A stretch of DNA of 64,000 bases, from the NCBI RefSeq assembly GCF_028623165.1, contig NZ_CP117768.1, forward strand, positions 1,550,001 through 1,614,000. The letters are read 5' to 3'. Source of the stretch: Nostoc sp. UHCC 0926. Lineage in GTDB: Bacteria > Cyanobacteriota > Cyanobacteriia > Cyanobacteriales > Nostocaceae. Below, piece after piece: positions 28,578-38,553 of this stretch; the stretch's first letter is position 1; each line of letters starts with the position of its first letter. The position numbers were made by a program, and so were the translations under genes. The notes beneath the pieces are model-generated. The model did not search any database. It saw only the letters and a list, made by a program, of their open reading frames with translations, and had not been told where the DNA came from.

Positions 28578-29534
28578 CTAGACAATGGTTTGATGGTAAG
28601 CACTACTAGTAAGAGCGATCGCCAGCAGTTCGGCTGATAAATTAATTAGCATTAATTCATCTTCTCGTAAAGTGCAGGGTTGTTTCCACTGTAGCGATAA
28701 TACACCCAAAAGTTCATTACGGTAGCTAATTGGGATAACTAAATGTGCTTGCACACCCGTGTTGTAGTAGTGAATAGCATCAACTAATTTAGTGTCTTTA
28801 GGTACATTTAAGGAAACTTGCATTTGCCCGGTGGCGATCGCTTCCCTTGTTAGTGGGTCAAGAGATAGCCAATTCTCTATTGTACCTGTATCGCTGTAAG
28901 TTCCTTGAGTCGCAACCAGAGTATTTCCATCTGTAAGTTGTAATATACAGCCTTCTGCTCCAAAAGTCTGACTCACAGCCCTAGCAATTGGAGCGAGAGT
29001 TTCCTCTAAGCTAGAAGCTGCTTGAGTTACCTGTACCAAAACACTCAGCAGCGCCATTTCAGCATGAGCACGGCGTAATTCTTCTGTACGTTGCTTGAGC
29101 AAGTCGTAAGTTTCTGCTGCTCTTTGCACCACTGCCTTCAGTTCCCCTGGGTCCCAAGGCTTGGTAATATATTTGTAGACTTGTCCGGCATTAATCGCCT
29201 CTACCAAGTCTTCAATATCAGTAAATCCAGTGAGAATTATCCTTACGGTATCGGGAAACTGAGGTACAGTCTTGCTGAGAAACTCAGTTCCTTTCATTTG
29301 TGGCATCCGTTGATCGGAGATAATCACCGCTACCTCCCCTTCTGCTGCCAAAACTTCTAGGGCGTTCACCCCACTATCAGCTTTCAGAACATTAAAGTCG
29401 CGTCGAAAGGTGCGATAAAGCAAATCGAGATTATCTGGCTCATCGTCAACTACCAGGATTTTGAGCTTTTTTGAGCGTTCGAGAGTCATCACTTGATATT
29501 GGACTTTATCAATTTCGAGACTGGCCTTATCCAT
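28578..29534 (-). CDS. Response regulator with GAF domain
   Basis: A 318-residue two-domain protein. Residues 25-145 are a receiver: KILVVDDEPDN, phosphoacceptor Asp in VIISDQRMPQ, and the conserved Lys in YKYITKPWDP. A coiled linker (LKQRTEELRRAHAEMALL) joins a GAF domain (about 165-318) with EGCILQLTDGN and HLVIPISYRNELLGVLSLQW. No DNA-binding or kinase domain follows, so it probably acts through the GAF signal or protein partners. GAF ligand unknown. It lies just upstream of menG on the same strand, separated by a repeat. Confidence 0.85.
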   Translation of the reverse strand: MDKASLEIDKVQYQVMTLERSKKLKILVVDDEPDNLDLLYRTFRRDFNVLKADSGVNALEVLAAEGEVAVIISDQRMPQMKGTEFLSKTVPQFPDTVRIILTGFTDIEDLVEAINAGQVYKYITKPWDPGELKAVVQRAAETYDLLKQRTEELRRAHAEMALLSVLVQVTQAASSLEETLAPIARAVSQTFGAEGCILQLTDGNTLVATQGTYSDTGTIENWLSLDPLTREAIATGQMQVSLNVPKDTKLVDAIHYYNTGVQAHLVIPISYRNELLGVLSLQWKQPCTLREDELMLINLSAELLAIALTSSAYHQTIV

Positions 29535-29962
29535 AAGATATTTCCTTTAAATATTCACTATCTTGTTATATTCCATACCAAGTTTAGTTGAGAATAGCTC
29601 AAATTTATCAAGGGTTTTTACGGACTTGATTTGCATGTTTAAATACGTTTGTTATGAGTGCTACAGAGGATATTTACCTGCCCAAATATCTAAATTAAAA
29701 AAAATCGCACTAGAAAAACCAACTAAATCAGCCTAAATATGGCGGTTTTCGTGATGGATGAGGTAGTTTAACAAACCTCCTACGTGCAGTAGAGGTGTAC
29801 AGCTAACTTTGCTACCCGATAATCTGTATTCCACACAATTAAAGTCGAGATAAGTTTCTACAGATGAACTCAAGGCAGTAGGTCTGGGTAGTTCATAGAT
29901 TAGAATAAGACTTGCTCATGAGGTGTTAATTAACCTCTCAAGTTGAAGCTCGCACTCCGATT
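29535..29962. other. Divergent promoter region of response regulator and raf1
   Basis: About 430 bases. A hairpin GAGGTGTTAATTAACCTC near 29920-29938, 25 bases before the raf1 start, may act in its 5' leader. Nothing else supported. Confidence 0.4.
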
Positions 29963-31051
29963 ATGACTGATCTACCACCCAACGCTCAGAATCCCGAAGA
30001 AAATACTACCAACGATGTAGCACAAGAATTACTGCGAAGGCTGAGGCAAAAACAAGGCAACTGGGTGGAATGGGGAACGGCGATCGCCTCATTGCTAAAA
30101 ACCGGTTACAATCCCCAAGACATTTTTGAGGCGACTGGATTTGAGCCGATTCAACAAAATCAGGTGGTTGTTGGTTCCCAAGTTTACAATTCTTTAGAAA
30201 ACTCTGGAGTATCGGAAGAAACGCGATCGCACTACGCCATACGCGGCAGTGATGTTTTATACGAACTGCGTTTGCTTACCCAAGAAGAACGCGCCGCCGC
30301 CGCCGAACTGATCTTCGTCCACAAAATCGATGCCGATGAGGTGAAGGAAGTCGCAAAAGCAATTAAAGAGTTCTCCTATTTCCGCACTTTGCCAGAAGGG
30401 TTTTCTGCTCATCCGGGAGATGCTGTTGCTCACCAAGTTTGGAAACTGGCACGTCAAAATGCAGATTTACAACAGCGATCGCGCCTGATTGCCAAAGGTT
30501 TGCGTTTTGCTCACACGCCAGCAGCAAGGCAAAAAATCGAACAGCTACTGACTGATTTTACTACCGTTCCCCAGCGCCCAGCGCCAATTTTACCCTTTTA
30601 CCGCCTGGAATTTGAAGAACAATTACCCCGAATTTTGCCCGTGGTAGGCGAGTTGCCATTATCACGGCAAGACTTGCAAGCTGTGCCCATAGTCACAGAA
30701 ATTGAACCATTTCGCCTAGTCAAGTTTTCTGGAGAGCAAGCTTGGGTACCATTACCAGGTTGGCAAGTGCTGTTGGCAGCGGAAGATCCAGTAGTGATTT
30801 TAGCGAATAGTGATCGCTTCCCCATCCAAACCCAAACCCAAATAGGGCCCGTTGTAGTTGTGGTAGATCGTGCCCAACGACAATGGGATGCCTCCAGCTA
30901 TTTTGTCGTTGAAAATGGTAGTGAATTAGATTTTCAGTGGTTTGAAACTGAGCCAGAAATTCCTCTACTAGGACAAATTATTATCATTATTCGTCCTAAG
31001 AAAATTCTGGATGAAGAATTAACTAAGGATTCCTGGCAGATTGACGAATAA
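29963..31051 (+). CDS. raf1: RuBisCO accumulation factor 1 (Raf1)
   Basis: A 362-residue protein that acts as an assembly chaperone for form I RuBisCO, bringing large-subunit dimers to the octamer. The order matches Raf1: an N-terminal helical alpha domain (LLRRLRQKQGNWVEWGTAIA, QDIFEATGFEPIQQNQ, YELRLLTQEERAAAAELI), a linker, and a C-terminal beta domain (PILPFYRLEFEEQLPRILPV, FVVENGSELDFQWFETEPE). Full length. It is monocistronic here, with no RuBisCO gene in the window. Confidence 0.92.
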   Translation: MTDLPPNAQNPEENTTNDVAQELLRRLRQKQGNWVEWGTAIASLLKTGYNPQDIFEATGFEPIQQNQVVVGSQVYNSLENSGVSEETRSHYAIRGSDVLYELRLLTQEERAAAAELIFVHKIDADEVKEVAKAIKEFSYFRTLPEGFSAHPGDAVAHQVWKLARQNADLQQRSRLIAKGLRFAHTPAARQKIEQLLTDFTTVPQRPAPILPFYRLEFEEQLPRILPVVGELPLSRQDLQAVPIVTEIEPFRLVKFSGEQAWVPLPGWQVLLAAEDPVVILANSDRFPIQTQTQIGPVVVVVDRAQRQWDASSYFVVENGSELDFQWFETEPEIPLLGQIIIIIRPKKILDEELTKDSWQIDE

Positions 31052-31534
31052 ATTTAATTTTAGACAGAACTAACTGCATGATCTGATCTGTTTAGGGACT
31101 GACAAAAAATAAATTATCCAAAATTATTTGTACATTTGTAGGGGATCTTGGCCTTGCGCCCCTACGTTCGCGGAGCGTCCCGCAGGGATGGGATATTTTT
31201 TTTTACTGGAAGTCCCTAAGACTGTCCAAACAGCGGATAGCAACTGGCGGCATTGGTTCAATTTTTTGTTTCGCCAATGCCCCATCTGCTTTAATTCTCT
31301 TAACATGAACTTGGCACTGGCTTGGCAACGCTTTGCCCAAACCTTTGATTTTTCGTTGACCTATGTAAGTCCACATTTTGAGGGATGATCACATCCCCAG
31401 AACAGTCACGAAGTAACGACTGTAACAGGAAAAACCAAAATATCTTAAGCTGAAAGTGTATAAAGCACAAAACTTATTTGAATTTTGTAATAACTTTTAA
31501 TAGAACGCACTGGATCAAGAATCTCAACAGATAT
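31052..31534. other. Intergenic region with repeat and possible gene relic
   Basis: Holds a GTAGGGGATCTTGGCCTTGC / GCGTCCCGCAGGGATGGG repeat and an open frame to 31388 with a protein-like end (SLTYVSPHFEG). I cannot identify the frame and treat it as a possible relic. Confidence 0.35.
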
Positions 31535-31771
31535 ATATCAATACGATTTGATTTTTGAAAAAATTTAAGTATATGTAGGGGAGCCAGCCGTGTGGGCGGG
31601 TTTCCCGACTTGAGCGGACTGGCGTTGTGTTATCACGTAACCTAACGCACCAAAACTTTTGGGAGGTGCGTTAGCAAAGCGTAACACAACGCCAGTTGCT
31701 TCACTTGGGGAAACCCCTCTGAGCGCTGGCTCCCCTACGGATATTTCAAAAATCAAATATGAGTTCTATAT
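31535..31771. mobile_element. MITE-like element, GTAGGGGAGCCAG family, copy 1
   Basis: About 237 bp with imperfect long inverted ends: ATTTGATTTTTGAAA and GTAGGGGAGCCAG on both sides. Inside, GACTGGCGTTGTGTTA faces TAACACAACGCCAGT around a GGTGCGTTA palindrome, so the whole element can fold. A second copy of the same length and layout lies at 53859-54097. No transposase. Confidence 0.8.
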
Positions 31772-31997
31772 TATGAGAGCAAAATTCTTAATAAATTAAG
31801 CATTTTTTGGGAATTTTAGCTTTTCCAGTATCTTCATATTTTATCACCACAATTATTGAGGAAAAAACAAATTCCTATTTTTTCGATTTAGTTTCATAAC
31901 GAAACAAACACAATGGATTTCCTGTTGATAGGAATGACTCAAGCATTATTCAACATAGCTATCACTCGTTTGTAGCTGAACAAGGAGTTTTCTGAAA

Positions 31998-32750
31998 ATG
32001 TCTCTCACGAAACGTTGTTTGGCCGAATTTATCGGTACATTCTGGCTTGTTTTAGGTGGCTGTGGTAGTGCTGTTCTAGCCGCCGCCTACACAGAAGATG
32101 CTGCAAAAATCAGCGAGAATACTTCTTTTCCATTGGGTATTGGATTAGTAGGTGTATCACTGGCATTTGGGCTTACTGTCCTCACAGGGGCTTATGCTTT
32201 TGGTCATATTTCTGGTGGTCATTTCAACCCGGCTGTTTCGTTTGGACTATGGGCGGGTAAGCGCTTTCCGGGGTCTGACTTACTACCTTACATCCTCTCT
32301 CAAGTGATCGGCGCAGTTGTTGCTGGGGGCATTATCTACCTGATTGCTAGCGGCAAAACTGGATTTACGCTGACTGGCTTCAACCCATTGGCTACCAACG
32401 GCTATGGTACTCATTCTCCAGGTGGTTACACGCTGTTTGCTTGCCTGATTACTGAAGTTGTGATGACTTTCATGTTTCTGCTGATTATTCTGGGTGTGAC
32501 TGATAGCCGCGCTCCTCAAGGATTTGCACCACTGGCAATTGGTTTTGGACTCACCTTGATTCACCTAATCAGCATTCCTGTAACCAATACCTCGGTTAAT
32601 CCTGCTCGTAGTACTGGAGTTGCTCTATTTGCAGGTGTAGAACTCTTTTCGCAAGTCTGGCTGTTCTGGATAGCTCCTATCTTCGGGGCTATTTTAGCAG
32701 GATGGTTATACGTAGCTATCTTTAGTGAATCAACTGTGGAAGAACGGTAA
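31998..32750 (+). CDS. aqpZ: Aquaporin Z
   Basis: A 250-residue six-helix MIP-family water channel. Both NPA boxes are present: FNPAVS with Asn77 and VNPARS with Asn201. The narrow AqpZ-type filter fits, with His in the helix-5 position ([17 protein letters not shown]) and Arg after the second NPA. The N-terminus [20 protein letters not shown] is typical. In cyanobacteria AqpZ handles osmotic water flow. AAGGAG precedes the ATG. A palindromic hairpin follows at 32940. Confidence 0.95.
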   Translation: MSLTKRCLAEFIGTFWLVLGGCGSAVLAAAYTEDAAKISENTSFPLGIGLVGVSLAFGLTVLTGAYAFGHISGGHFNPAVSFGLWAGKRFPGSDLLPYILSQVIGAVVAGGIIYLIASGKTGFTLTGFNPLATNGYGTHSPGGYTLFACLITEVVMTFMFLLIILGVTDSRAPQGFAPLAIGFGLTLIHLISIPVTNTSVNPARSTGVALFAGVELFSQVWLFWIAPIFGAILAGWLYVAIFSESTVEER

Positions 32751-32885
32751 AATGTCAAAGAGCTACTCTAAAAGTCATTTTCAACTGTACGAGTTGACCC
32801 GGTATTTCTGGTTTTTATAGCAGTTCATCAAAACGGGCAATAGTTGGATCTGCATTGTGCCTATAATCAATCTTCAGGTGAGGCT

Positions 32886-32914
32886 GCGTAGGTGCAGCCC
32901 GCCGTAGGCATCGC
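32886..32914. repeat. 29-bp repeat copy
   Basis: Intergenic copy of the GCGTAGGTGCAGCCCGCC ... GGCATCGC repeat, 135 bases after aqpZ. Confidence 0.75.
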
Positions 32915-32939
32915 TTGAGATTTCGTTTTTAGATTTCTT

Positions 32940-32996
32940 AACAATCCCGTGACTGAACAAATAACGCTTGGCTAATTTGTTTAGTCACAGGATTGA
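32940..32996 (+). terminator. Long imperfect hairpin downstream of aqpZ
   Basis: CAATCCCGTGACTGAACAAAT (left) pairs with ATTTGTTTAGTCACAGGATTG (right) across a 15-base loop, with two mismatches. It is a candidate terminator or a repeat unit. Confidence 0.45.
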
Positions 32997-33013
32997 CAGA
33001 ATATTTAAATGTA

Positions 33014-33118
33014 TATAGTAATCCTATATGATTTATGAAAATTCCCGGTGTCCAGATCCCCGACTTCGTAAAAGTTGTCGGGGATCTTACTTTTCACGAA
33101 TGATTTAGGACTGCTATA
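33014..33118. mobile_element. MITE-like element, TATAGCAATCC family, copy C
   Basis: A 105-bp inverted-repeat element with ends TATAGTAATCC and GGACTGCTATA, subterminal ATGATTTATGAAAA / TTTTCACGAATGATTTAGG, and a central stem GATCCCCGACTTC / GTCGGGGATC. Its size and ends match the element at 537-640. Confidence 0.75.
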
Positions 33119-33479
33119 TACACTCTCTTTTTAAAAAAAATTAGATTACTATTTTAGTAGTAAACAACCGATTTATTCATTATTATACATTCTTAATCAT
33201 TAGACTTATCTGCAAATTAACTAGTACAGCGGGCGCGTAAATCCACATACCATCTTAATTAACAAGACTTGGGTTCTTAACAAGGGGCAAAATCTCTTTG
33301 TTAAAGTCAGGCAAACTTCCGCCGACTTGTACTAATTAGTGATATTTTGAGCCGGAAGATCCCCCCAACCCTCCTTTTTAAGGGGGGCTTAAGATATATT
33401 TACAGAGAATCACCAAAGATTATTCATATCTGTGGCTTGGGAATTACATTCAACATCTATTTAAAATATAAAATTTGAT
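33119..33479. other. Intergenic region upstream of the helicase gene
   Basis: AT-rich spacer. The stem CCCCCCAACCCTCCTTTTTAAGGGGGG near 33361-33388 is a common Nostoc hairpin repeat. I see no gene. Confidence 0.4.
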
Positions 33480-35903
33480 ATGTCAGACTCTAAATTTACT
33501 GCTTCTGTGGCTCAAGAATCACTCCACTCAGAATTATCTGAGCGATCGCCTCTTCCTAACCTGCGGGAGAAGATTCTAGCAATCCGCGACGGTCTGCGCC
33601 CTGGACAACAACAAATGGCTGACTGGCAATCTGGCCCCCTAGCTATTTCTGCCGTTCCTGGCGCAGGCAAATCTACTGGGATGGCGGCGGCGGCGGCGAT
33701 CGCGATCGCCCGTCAGTATGAACGTTCATCCTCCCGCCGTCACTTGGTGGTTGTCACCTTTACTCGCTCTGCTGCTGCCAATATTAAAGCGAAGATCCGC
33801 AAAGACTTAAAGAAATTATCTCTACCTCAGATGGGCTTTTTTGTCTATACCCTACATGGTCTAGCGTTGAATATTGCCAGTCGCCATTCAGATTTATCGG
33901 GTTTGCAGTTAGAAAATGTCACATTAATTACACCAACCCAAAGTCACCGCTTTATCCGAACAGCTGTAGAGCAATGGATTGCGAATAATCCAGGAATATA
34001 TTTGCGGTTATTAGAAGGTCATCAATTTGACGGAGAAGAGACAGAAAGGTTGCGTCGCCAATCAGTGCTGCGAACAGAAGTATTACCGGAATTGGCTAAT
34101 ACGGTAATTCATGAAGCAAAAAGTTCTGGGATATCGCCAGAAAAGTTGCGGGAGTGGAGTAAACAAACCACAGACGAATATGCAATTTTGAGCGTAGCGG
34201 CAGGATTGTATGAGCAATATCAAAACTTAATGCGATCGCGTGATTTCATCGACTACGACGATATGATTTTAGCTGCACTGCGGGTTTTGGAAAACGACAG
34301 TGCCCGTCGGATCGAGCAAAACCAAGTATTCGCCGTCTTTGAAGACGAAGCCCAAGATTCTAGCCCCCTACAGACGCAGCTGTTAGAAATTTTGGCGAGT
34401 GATGGGGGATATGAGGGAGATAACTCCTGTACAGACGCGATTAATCGCGTCTCTCCTCACTCAGCACTCAACTTAGTGCGCGTTGGCGACCCCAACCAAG
34501 CGATTAACTCCACCTTCACCCCAGCCGATCCGATTTATTTTCGGCAATTTTGCGAAGAGTGCGATCGCATCAAACGATTAGCAACGATGGATCAAGCCGG
34601 TCGTAGTACTAGAATTATCATTGAAGCCGCGAACTTTGCCCTGAAATGGATTAATAATCAGTCCTTAGCAAAAACGAACAACGGACAACAGACTCCTGAC
34701 AACCGACAAGTACCATTTCGCTTGCAGACAATTCGCCCTGTTGAAGTTGGTGATCCACAAAATAACGCCAACCCAGCACCAACAGGACGAGGATTAGAAC
34801 TTTATACCCCGCGTGACATTCATCACACCGTTGAATTGTTATCTCAAAGAGTGATCGAGTTATTTGGTGAAGATCCAACACAAAATAGTGCAGCGATTTT
34901 AGTGCGAGAAAATCGCCAAGGAAGATGGTTAGCAGAGGCTCTAACACCTGTGTGCAAAGAGCATAATATTATACTTTACGATGTGGGAGAACGCGATCGC
35001 CGTTCCCATGTTCCCCAAGAGATTTTAGCATTACTGCAATTTTGCGATCGCCCTCACTCCCCCGATTACCTCAAAGCCGCCTTAGAGGCATTGGTACAGC
35101 GCCAATTAATTCCTACCCAAGACCTCAACGCCCTTGCTAGTCTCCCAGAAGAATTTTTGTATCCTGGCCCCTTAGCAGCACCCCAGTCAGAAACAGTCCA
35201 AAAAGCCGCTCGTTTGTGTCGCAGTTTACTCCGCGCTCGCTTGGAATTACCCCTGTACCAGCTAATTTCCTTTCTTGCCTTAACCTTAAATTATGACCAG
35301 GCAGAATTGGCAACTGCTGACAAACTCGCAGAACGGGTAAACCAGCAGATAGCTGGTAATAGTTCGATGGGGGGAATGCTGTCAGCTTTAAGTGAAATCG
35401 TCAGTTCTGAACGGTTTGAACCAGTGGAAACCGAGGATTCGGAAGAACGTTACACTCGTTGCGGTCAACTGACCATTATTACGATGCACAAAGCCAAAGG
35501 GCTGGATTGGGACTATGTATTTCTTCCCTTTCTCCACGAAAACTTGATTCCTGGGAGATTTTGGGTTCCTCCCCAAAGCCAGTTCTTAGGGGATTTTACC
35601 TTATCAGAGGTAGCCCGCGCCCAAATTCGTGCTGCTCTCCACGGTGAATCTACCATACCAGATGTTACACAAGCATGGGAACAAGCAAAGCATTTGAAAA
35701 TATCTGAGGAGTACCGTTTACTCTACGTTGCGATGACACGAGCAAAGCGTCTGGTGTGGATGTCAGCGGCGCAGAAAGCCCCCTTTACTTGGAGTAAACC
35801 GGACAATTTACAAGAACAAGCGCCTTGTCCGGTTTTTCCAGCATTAAAGCGCCAATTTCCTGAATGTGTAGTGAATTTAGCAGTAATGACCAAACAAGTG
35901 TGA
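33480..35903 (+). CDS. UvrD/Rep/PcrA-like superfamily 1 DNA helicase
   Basis: An 807-residue SF1 helicase. Walker A is AVPGAGKST near residue 60; motif Ia VTFTRSAAANIKAKI; motif II FEDEAQDSS near 284; motif III GDPNQAINSTF; motif V LTIITMHKAKGLDWDYVFLP; motif VI YVAMTRAKRLVW. These are DNA-unwinding ATPase motifs of the 3'-5' UvrD class. Between motif II and III the frame contains a short palindrome (GACGCGATTAATCGCGTCTC, 34434-34453) identical in type to the repeat at 10180, read as TDAINRVS in a surface-loop position. No nuclease domain is visible. Likely a repair or recombination helicase. Confidence 0.85.
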   Translation: MSDSKFTASVAQESLHSELSERSPLPNLREKILAIRDGLRPGQQQMADWQSGPLAISAVPGAGKSTGMAAAAAIAIARQYERSSSRRHLVVVTFTRSAAANIKAKIRKDLKKLSLPQMGFFVYTLHGLALNIASRHSDLSGLQLENVTLITPTQSHRFIRTAVEQWIANNPGIYLRLLEGHQFDGEETERLRRQSVLRTEVLPELANTVIHEAKSSGISPEKLREWSKQTTDEYAILSVAAGLYEQYQNLMRSRDFIDYDDMILAALRVLENDSARRIEQNQVFAVFEDEAQDSSPLQTQLLEILASDGGYEGDNSCTDAINRVSPHSALNLVRVGDPNQAINSTFTPADPIYFRQFCEECDRIKRLATMDQAGRSTRIIIEAANFALKWINNQSLAKTNNGQQTPDNRQVPFRLQTIRPVEVGDPQNNANPAPTGRGLELYTPRDIHHTVELLSQRVIELFGEDPTQNSAAILVRENRQGRWLAEALTPVCKEHNIILYDVGERDRRSHVPQEILALLQFCDRPHSPDYLKAALEALVQRQLIPTQDLNALASLPEEFLYPGPLAAPQSETVQKAARLCRSLLRARLELPLYQLISFLALTLNYDQAELATADKLAERVNQQIAGNSSMGGMLSALSEIVSSERFEPVETEDSEERYTRCGQLTIITMHKAKGLDWDYVFLPFLHENLIPGRFWVPPQSQFLGDFTLSEVARAQIRAALHGESTIPDVTQAWEQAKHLKISEEYRLLYVAMTRAKRLVWMSAAQKAPFTWSKPDNLQEQAPCPVFPALKRQFPECVVNLAVMTKQV

Positions 35904-36031
35904 TCAAAACTGACTTTTGTCTCTATAAATTATCAAATTTAATGTTAAAAAACTTGCAATATAATTTCCTCTTTCTGCAAGTAGAAAAGCAAATAATCAT
36001 AATTTATAATTTTGGCTCAGTTAAGAGATTT

Positions 36032-36700
36032 TTAAATCAGCGATGCAATAATATTAATACTCATAGCTAAAATAGTGGTATTGAAAAAGAAGGATAATAT
36101 GCTATGTAACAGAGTCAAGCGCCTCATATCGGGTGATGTCGTCTCCACATCTGAAACTTGACTAGTCATGCCAATTACAAATGAATAATATAAAAACTCC
36201 CAATAATCTGGATTGTCGTTATGAGGAAAATCTAAACCTCTGATGATTTCTTCACTATTATTACGATTAATAGATTTGTAATAGCTGTGTGCATATTGCA
36301 CTGCAAACATTGTATGCACTTGTAACCAGGAACCAACAATGGTCATAATTGAAAGTATGACATGTAGGGTAAGCAGAATTTTTGACAACCCTTTTTTATC
36401 ATTTAGTAAAAACACAATGGCTAAAACACTTGCACAAGCCGCAGCTATCACTAACATGAATATAACCAAATGTCCTTCATATTCATTCTCAGCATAACGG
36501 CGAATTTTTTCTGGGGTAGCCTTGATCATTTTCAACCACGTTACGGCTAAGAAAAAGTCACCACCGAAGTTCCAAGCGCAAAGAATGCGAGTGGGTAAGT
36601 GCAGCAAAGGTGGAAGGATTATGGAAACAAATACAGCAAGTCCGACAGCAATAATTAGTCTGGGGCGGGGGTCGAAATTTTTAAATAAATTAAGTTTCAC
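36032..36700 (-). CDS. DUF1345 membrane protein
   Basis: A 222-residue protein with about five membrane helices. The C-terminal signature YWEFLYYSFVIGMTSQVSDV is characteristic of DUF1345, and the preceding VHTMFAVQYAHSYY fits the same family. Function unknown. It is convergent with the helicase gene and divergent from the aminotransferase gene with about 300 bases in between. Codon use is somewhat AT-rich. Confidence 0.85.
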   Translation of the reverse strand: MKLNLFKNFDPRPRLIIAVGLAVFVSIILPPLLHLPTRILCAWNFGGDFFLAVTWLKMIKATPEKIRRYAENEYEGHLVIFMLVIAAACASVLAIVFLLNDKKGLSKILLTLHVILSIMTIVGSWLQVHTMFAVQYAHSYYKSINRNNSEEIIRGLDFPHNDNPDYWEFLYYSFVIGMTSQVSDVETTSPDMRRLTLLHSILSFFFNTTILAMSINIIASLI

Positions 36701-36998
36701 AAATATCTTGCACCAAGTGATGGCGATTAGATATTGTACTCCAGTTGCGCTACCCTTTGGAGAACCCGAACCCTTATTTTTACGTTTTTTCCGTAATGTG
36801 GCTCTGGCTCAAGAGTATGTCGCCATCCTCTCAAGGGCGCTATACCTCTATCAAGCAGAAGTAACTCACCCATCCACCCAAAAATTCATCTGATCACTCC
36901 CGATTTGCGGTGAACAGAGGCAACATTCGGTTCAGCTAAAACATCGGTGATGCGATCGCTCTATGATCCGGTAAGTATGGTCTAAGCGAAGACAGATT

Positions 36999-38147
36999 AT
37001 GACGCAAACAATTTCCATCAACGACTCTGGGCGCTTGCAACTCACACCGCTAGAAATCCCATCCCGTCTACTGTTAGGGCCAGGGCCCTCCAATGCCCAT
37101 CCTACAGTTCTCCAGGCGATGAATACTTCACCCGTTGGGCATCTTGACCCAGCTTTTCTCGCACTCATGGATGAAATTCAGTCGTTGCTACGCTACGTAT
37201 GGCAAACAGAAAACCCACTCACCATTGCAGTCAGCGGTACGGGAACAGCCGCAATGGAAGCAACCATCGCCAATGCTGTTGAACCCGGTGATGTAGTTTT
37301 GATTGGTGTAGCTGGTTACTTTGGTAATCGCCTTGTGGATATGGCTGGACGTTATGGTGCTGATGTGCGAACCATTACCAAACCTTGGGGACAAGTCTTC
37401 AACCTCGATGAACTCCAAACTGCCTTAAAAACTCACCGGCCAACTATTTTAGCTCTAGTTCATGCTGAAACCTCCACCGGCGCACGTCAACCGTTGGAAG
37501 GAGTCGCTGATTTGTGTGGTGAATTTGGCACTTTGTTACTAGTGGATTCAGTCACAAGTTTGGGTGGTGTCCCCTTGTTTTTGGATGCTTGGGGAGTTGA
37601 CCTAGCTTATAGTTGTAGCCAAAAAGGGTTGGGTTGCCCGCCTGGTGCTTCGCCTTTTACAATGAGTCCGCGTGCAGTTGAGAAATTGCAACAGCGGCAA
37701 ACGAAGGTTGCAAACTGGTATTTGGATATGTTGTTGCTGGGCAAGTATTGGGGTGCTGAACGCACCTATCACCATACAGCACCGATTAATTTATACTATG
37801 CACTGCGCGAAGCACTACGTTTACTTGCAGAAGAGGGATTAGCCAACTCCTGGCAGCGGCATCAGAAAAACGTAGAATATCTCTGGGAAGGGTTGGAGAA
37901 CTTAGGACTGAGTATGCACGTTGAGCAAGAGTATAGACTGCCAACGCTTACTACTGTCCGCATTCCAACAGGGGTAGATGGGAAAGCGATCGCTCGGCAG
38001 TTACTCAATGAACATAATATTGAAATTGGCGGTGGTCTTGGCGAACTCGCTGGTAAAGTTTGGCGTGTGGGATTGATGGGCTTTAATAGTCGTAAGGAAA
38101 GTGTTGACCAACTTTTAGCAGCACTACGGCAGGTTTTGCCTAAGTAG
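36999..38147 (+). CDS. Class V aminotransferase (alanine/serine-glyoxylate type)
   Basis: A 382-residue PLP enzyme of fold type I. The N-terminal LLLGPGPSNAHPTVLQAM and VGHLDP are hallmarks of the alanine-glyoxylate/serine-glyoxylate group. SGTGTAAMEATIAN binds PLP phosphate, VDSVTSLGGVP carries the ring-contact Asp, and SCSQKGLGCPPG contains the Schiff-base lysine. In a photosynthetic cell it probably detoxifies photorespiratory glyoxylate to glycine. Amino donor is inferred, not shown. It is followed at 38200 by a 29-bp repeat and a PEP-CTERM relic. Confidence 0.88.
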   Translation: MTQTISINDSGRLQLTPLEIPSRLLLGPGPSNAHPTVLQAMNTSPVGHLDPAFLALMDEIQSLLRYVWQTENPLTIAVSGTGTAAMEATIANAVEPGDVVLIGVAGYFGNRLVDMAGRYGADVRTITKPWGQVFNLDELQTALKTHRPTILALVHAETSTGARQPLEGVADLCGEFGTLLLVDSVTSLGGVPLFLDAWGVDLAYSCSQKGLGCPPGASPFTMSPRAVEKLQQRQTKVANWYLDMLLLGKYWGAERTYHHTAPINLYYALREALRLLAEEGLANSWQRHQKNVEYLWEGLENLGLSMHVEQEYRLPTLTTVRIPTGVDGKAIARQLLNEHNIEIGGGLGELAGKVWRVGLMGFNSRKESVDQLLAALRQVLPK

Positions 38148-38199
38148 TTTTGGGTTAATTAGGTGTGTTAACAGTAGCTTAACGCACCTGATAAAAAAG

Positions 38200-38228
38200 G
38201 CGTAGGCGTAGCCCGCCGTAGGCATCGC
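38200..38228. repeat. 29-bp repeat copy
   Basis: GCGTAGGCGTAGCCCGCC ... GGCATCGC, at the left boundary of the PEP-CTERM relic. Confidence 0.8.
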
Positions 38229-38250
38229 GCTAACATTGTTTGATAATTAA

Positions 38251-38511
38251 AGCAAAGTTACAGTAGAATATCTTGGTCAAGTAGTAGCAAAAAACCCAAA
38301 TGGCACTTTTTCCATACCCATTGGTCAAAAAGGACTAGAGCAACCTATTGAAGCTAGCTACTCACTTCCATCTAACAGTAATCTGACTATTTCTTACGAA
38401 ACTAGCTTGACAGCACAAAGCCTCTCTGTCCCAGAACCTTCAGATTTATTAGGATTAGGTTTTCTTGGATTACTAATTTTATACAAAAAGAAGTTACTGG
38501 TGAATAAATAA
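38251..38511 (+). pseudogene. C-terminal relic of a PEP-CTERM surface protein
   Basis: An 86-codon open stretch without a start codon. It reads VTVEYLGQVVAKNPNGTFSI, then SYETSLTAQSL and a complete PEP-CTERM sorting tail: VPEPSDLLGLGFLGLLILY followed by KKK and a stop. A stop codon precedes the stretch in frame. The 5' part of the gene is missing, and the break lies within 25 bases of the 29-bp repeat. PEP-CTERM proteins are exported and processed by an exosortase. I infer deletion or recombination at the repeat. Confidence 0.75.
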
Positions 38512-38553
38512 ACCTCTACCTCCCAATCTTAAAGACATCAGGCACTATAATCA

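Noticed and set aside
31128-31388. 86-codon frame after raf1
   Set aside because: Begins inside a repeat and has no recognisable domain; kept only as a possible relic.
36522-36893. 123-codon frame overlapping the DUF1345 gene start
   Set aside because: Mostly antisense to DUF1345 and with no recognisable domain in the remainder.
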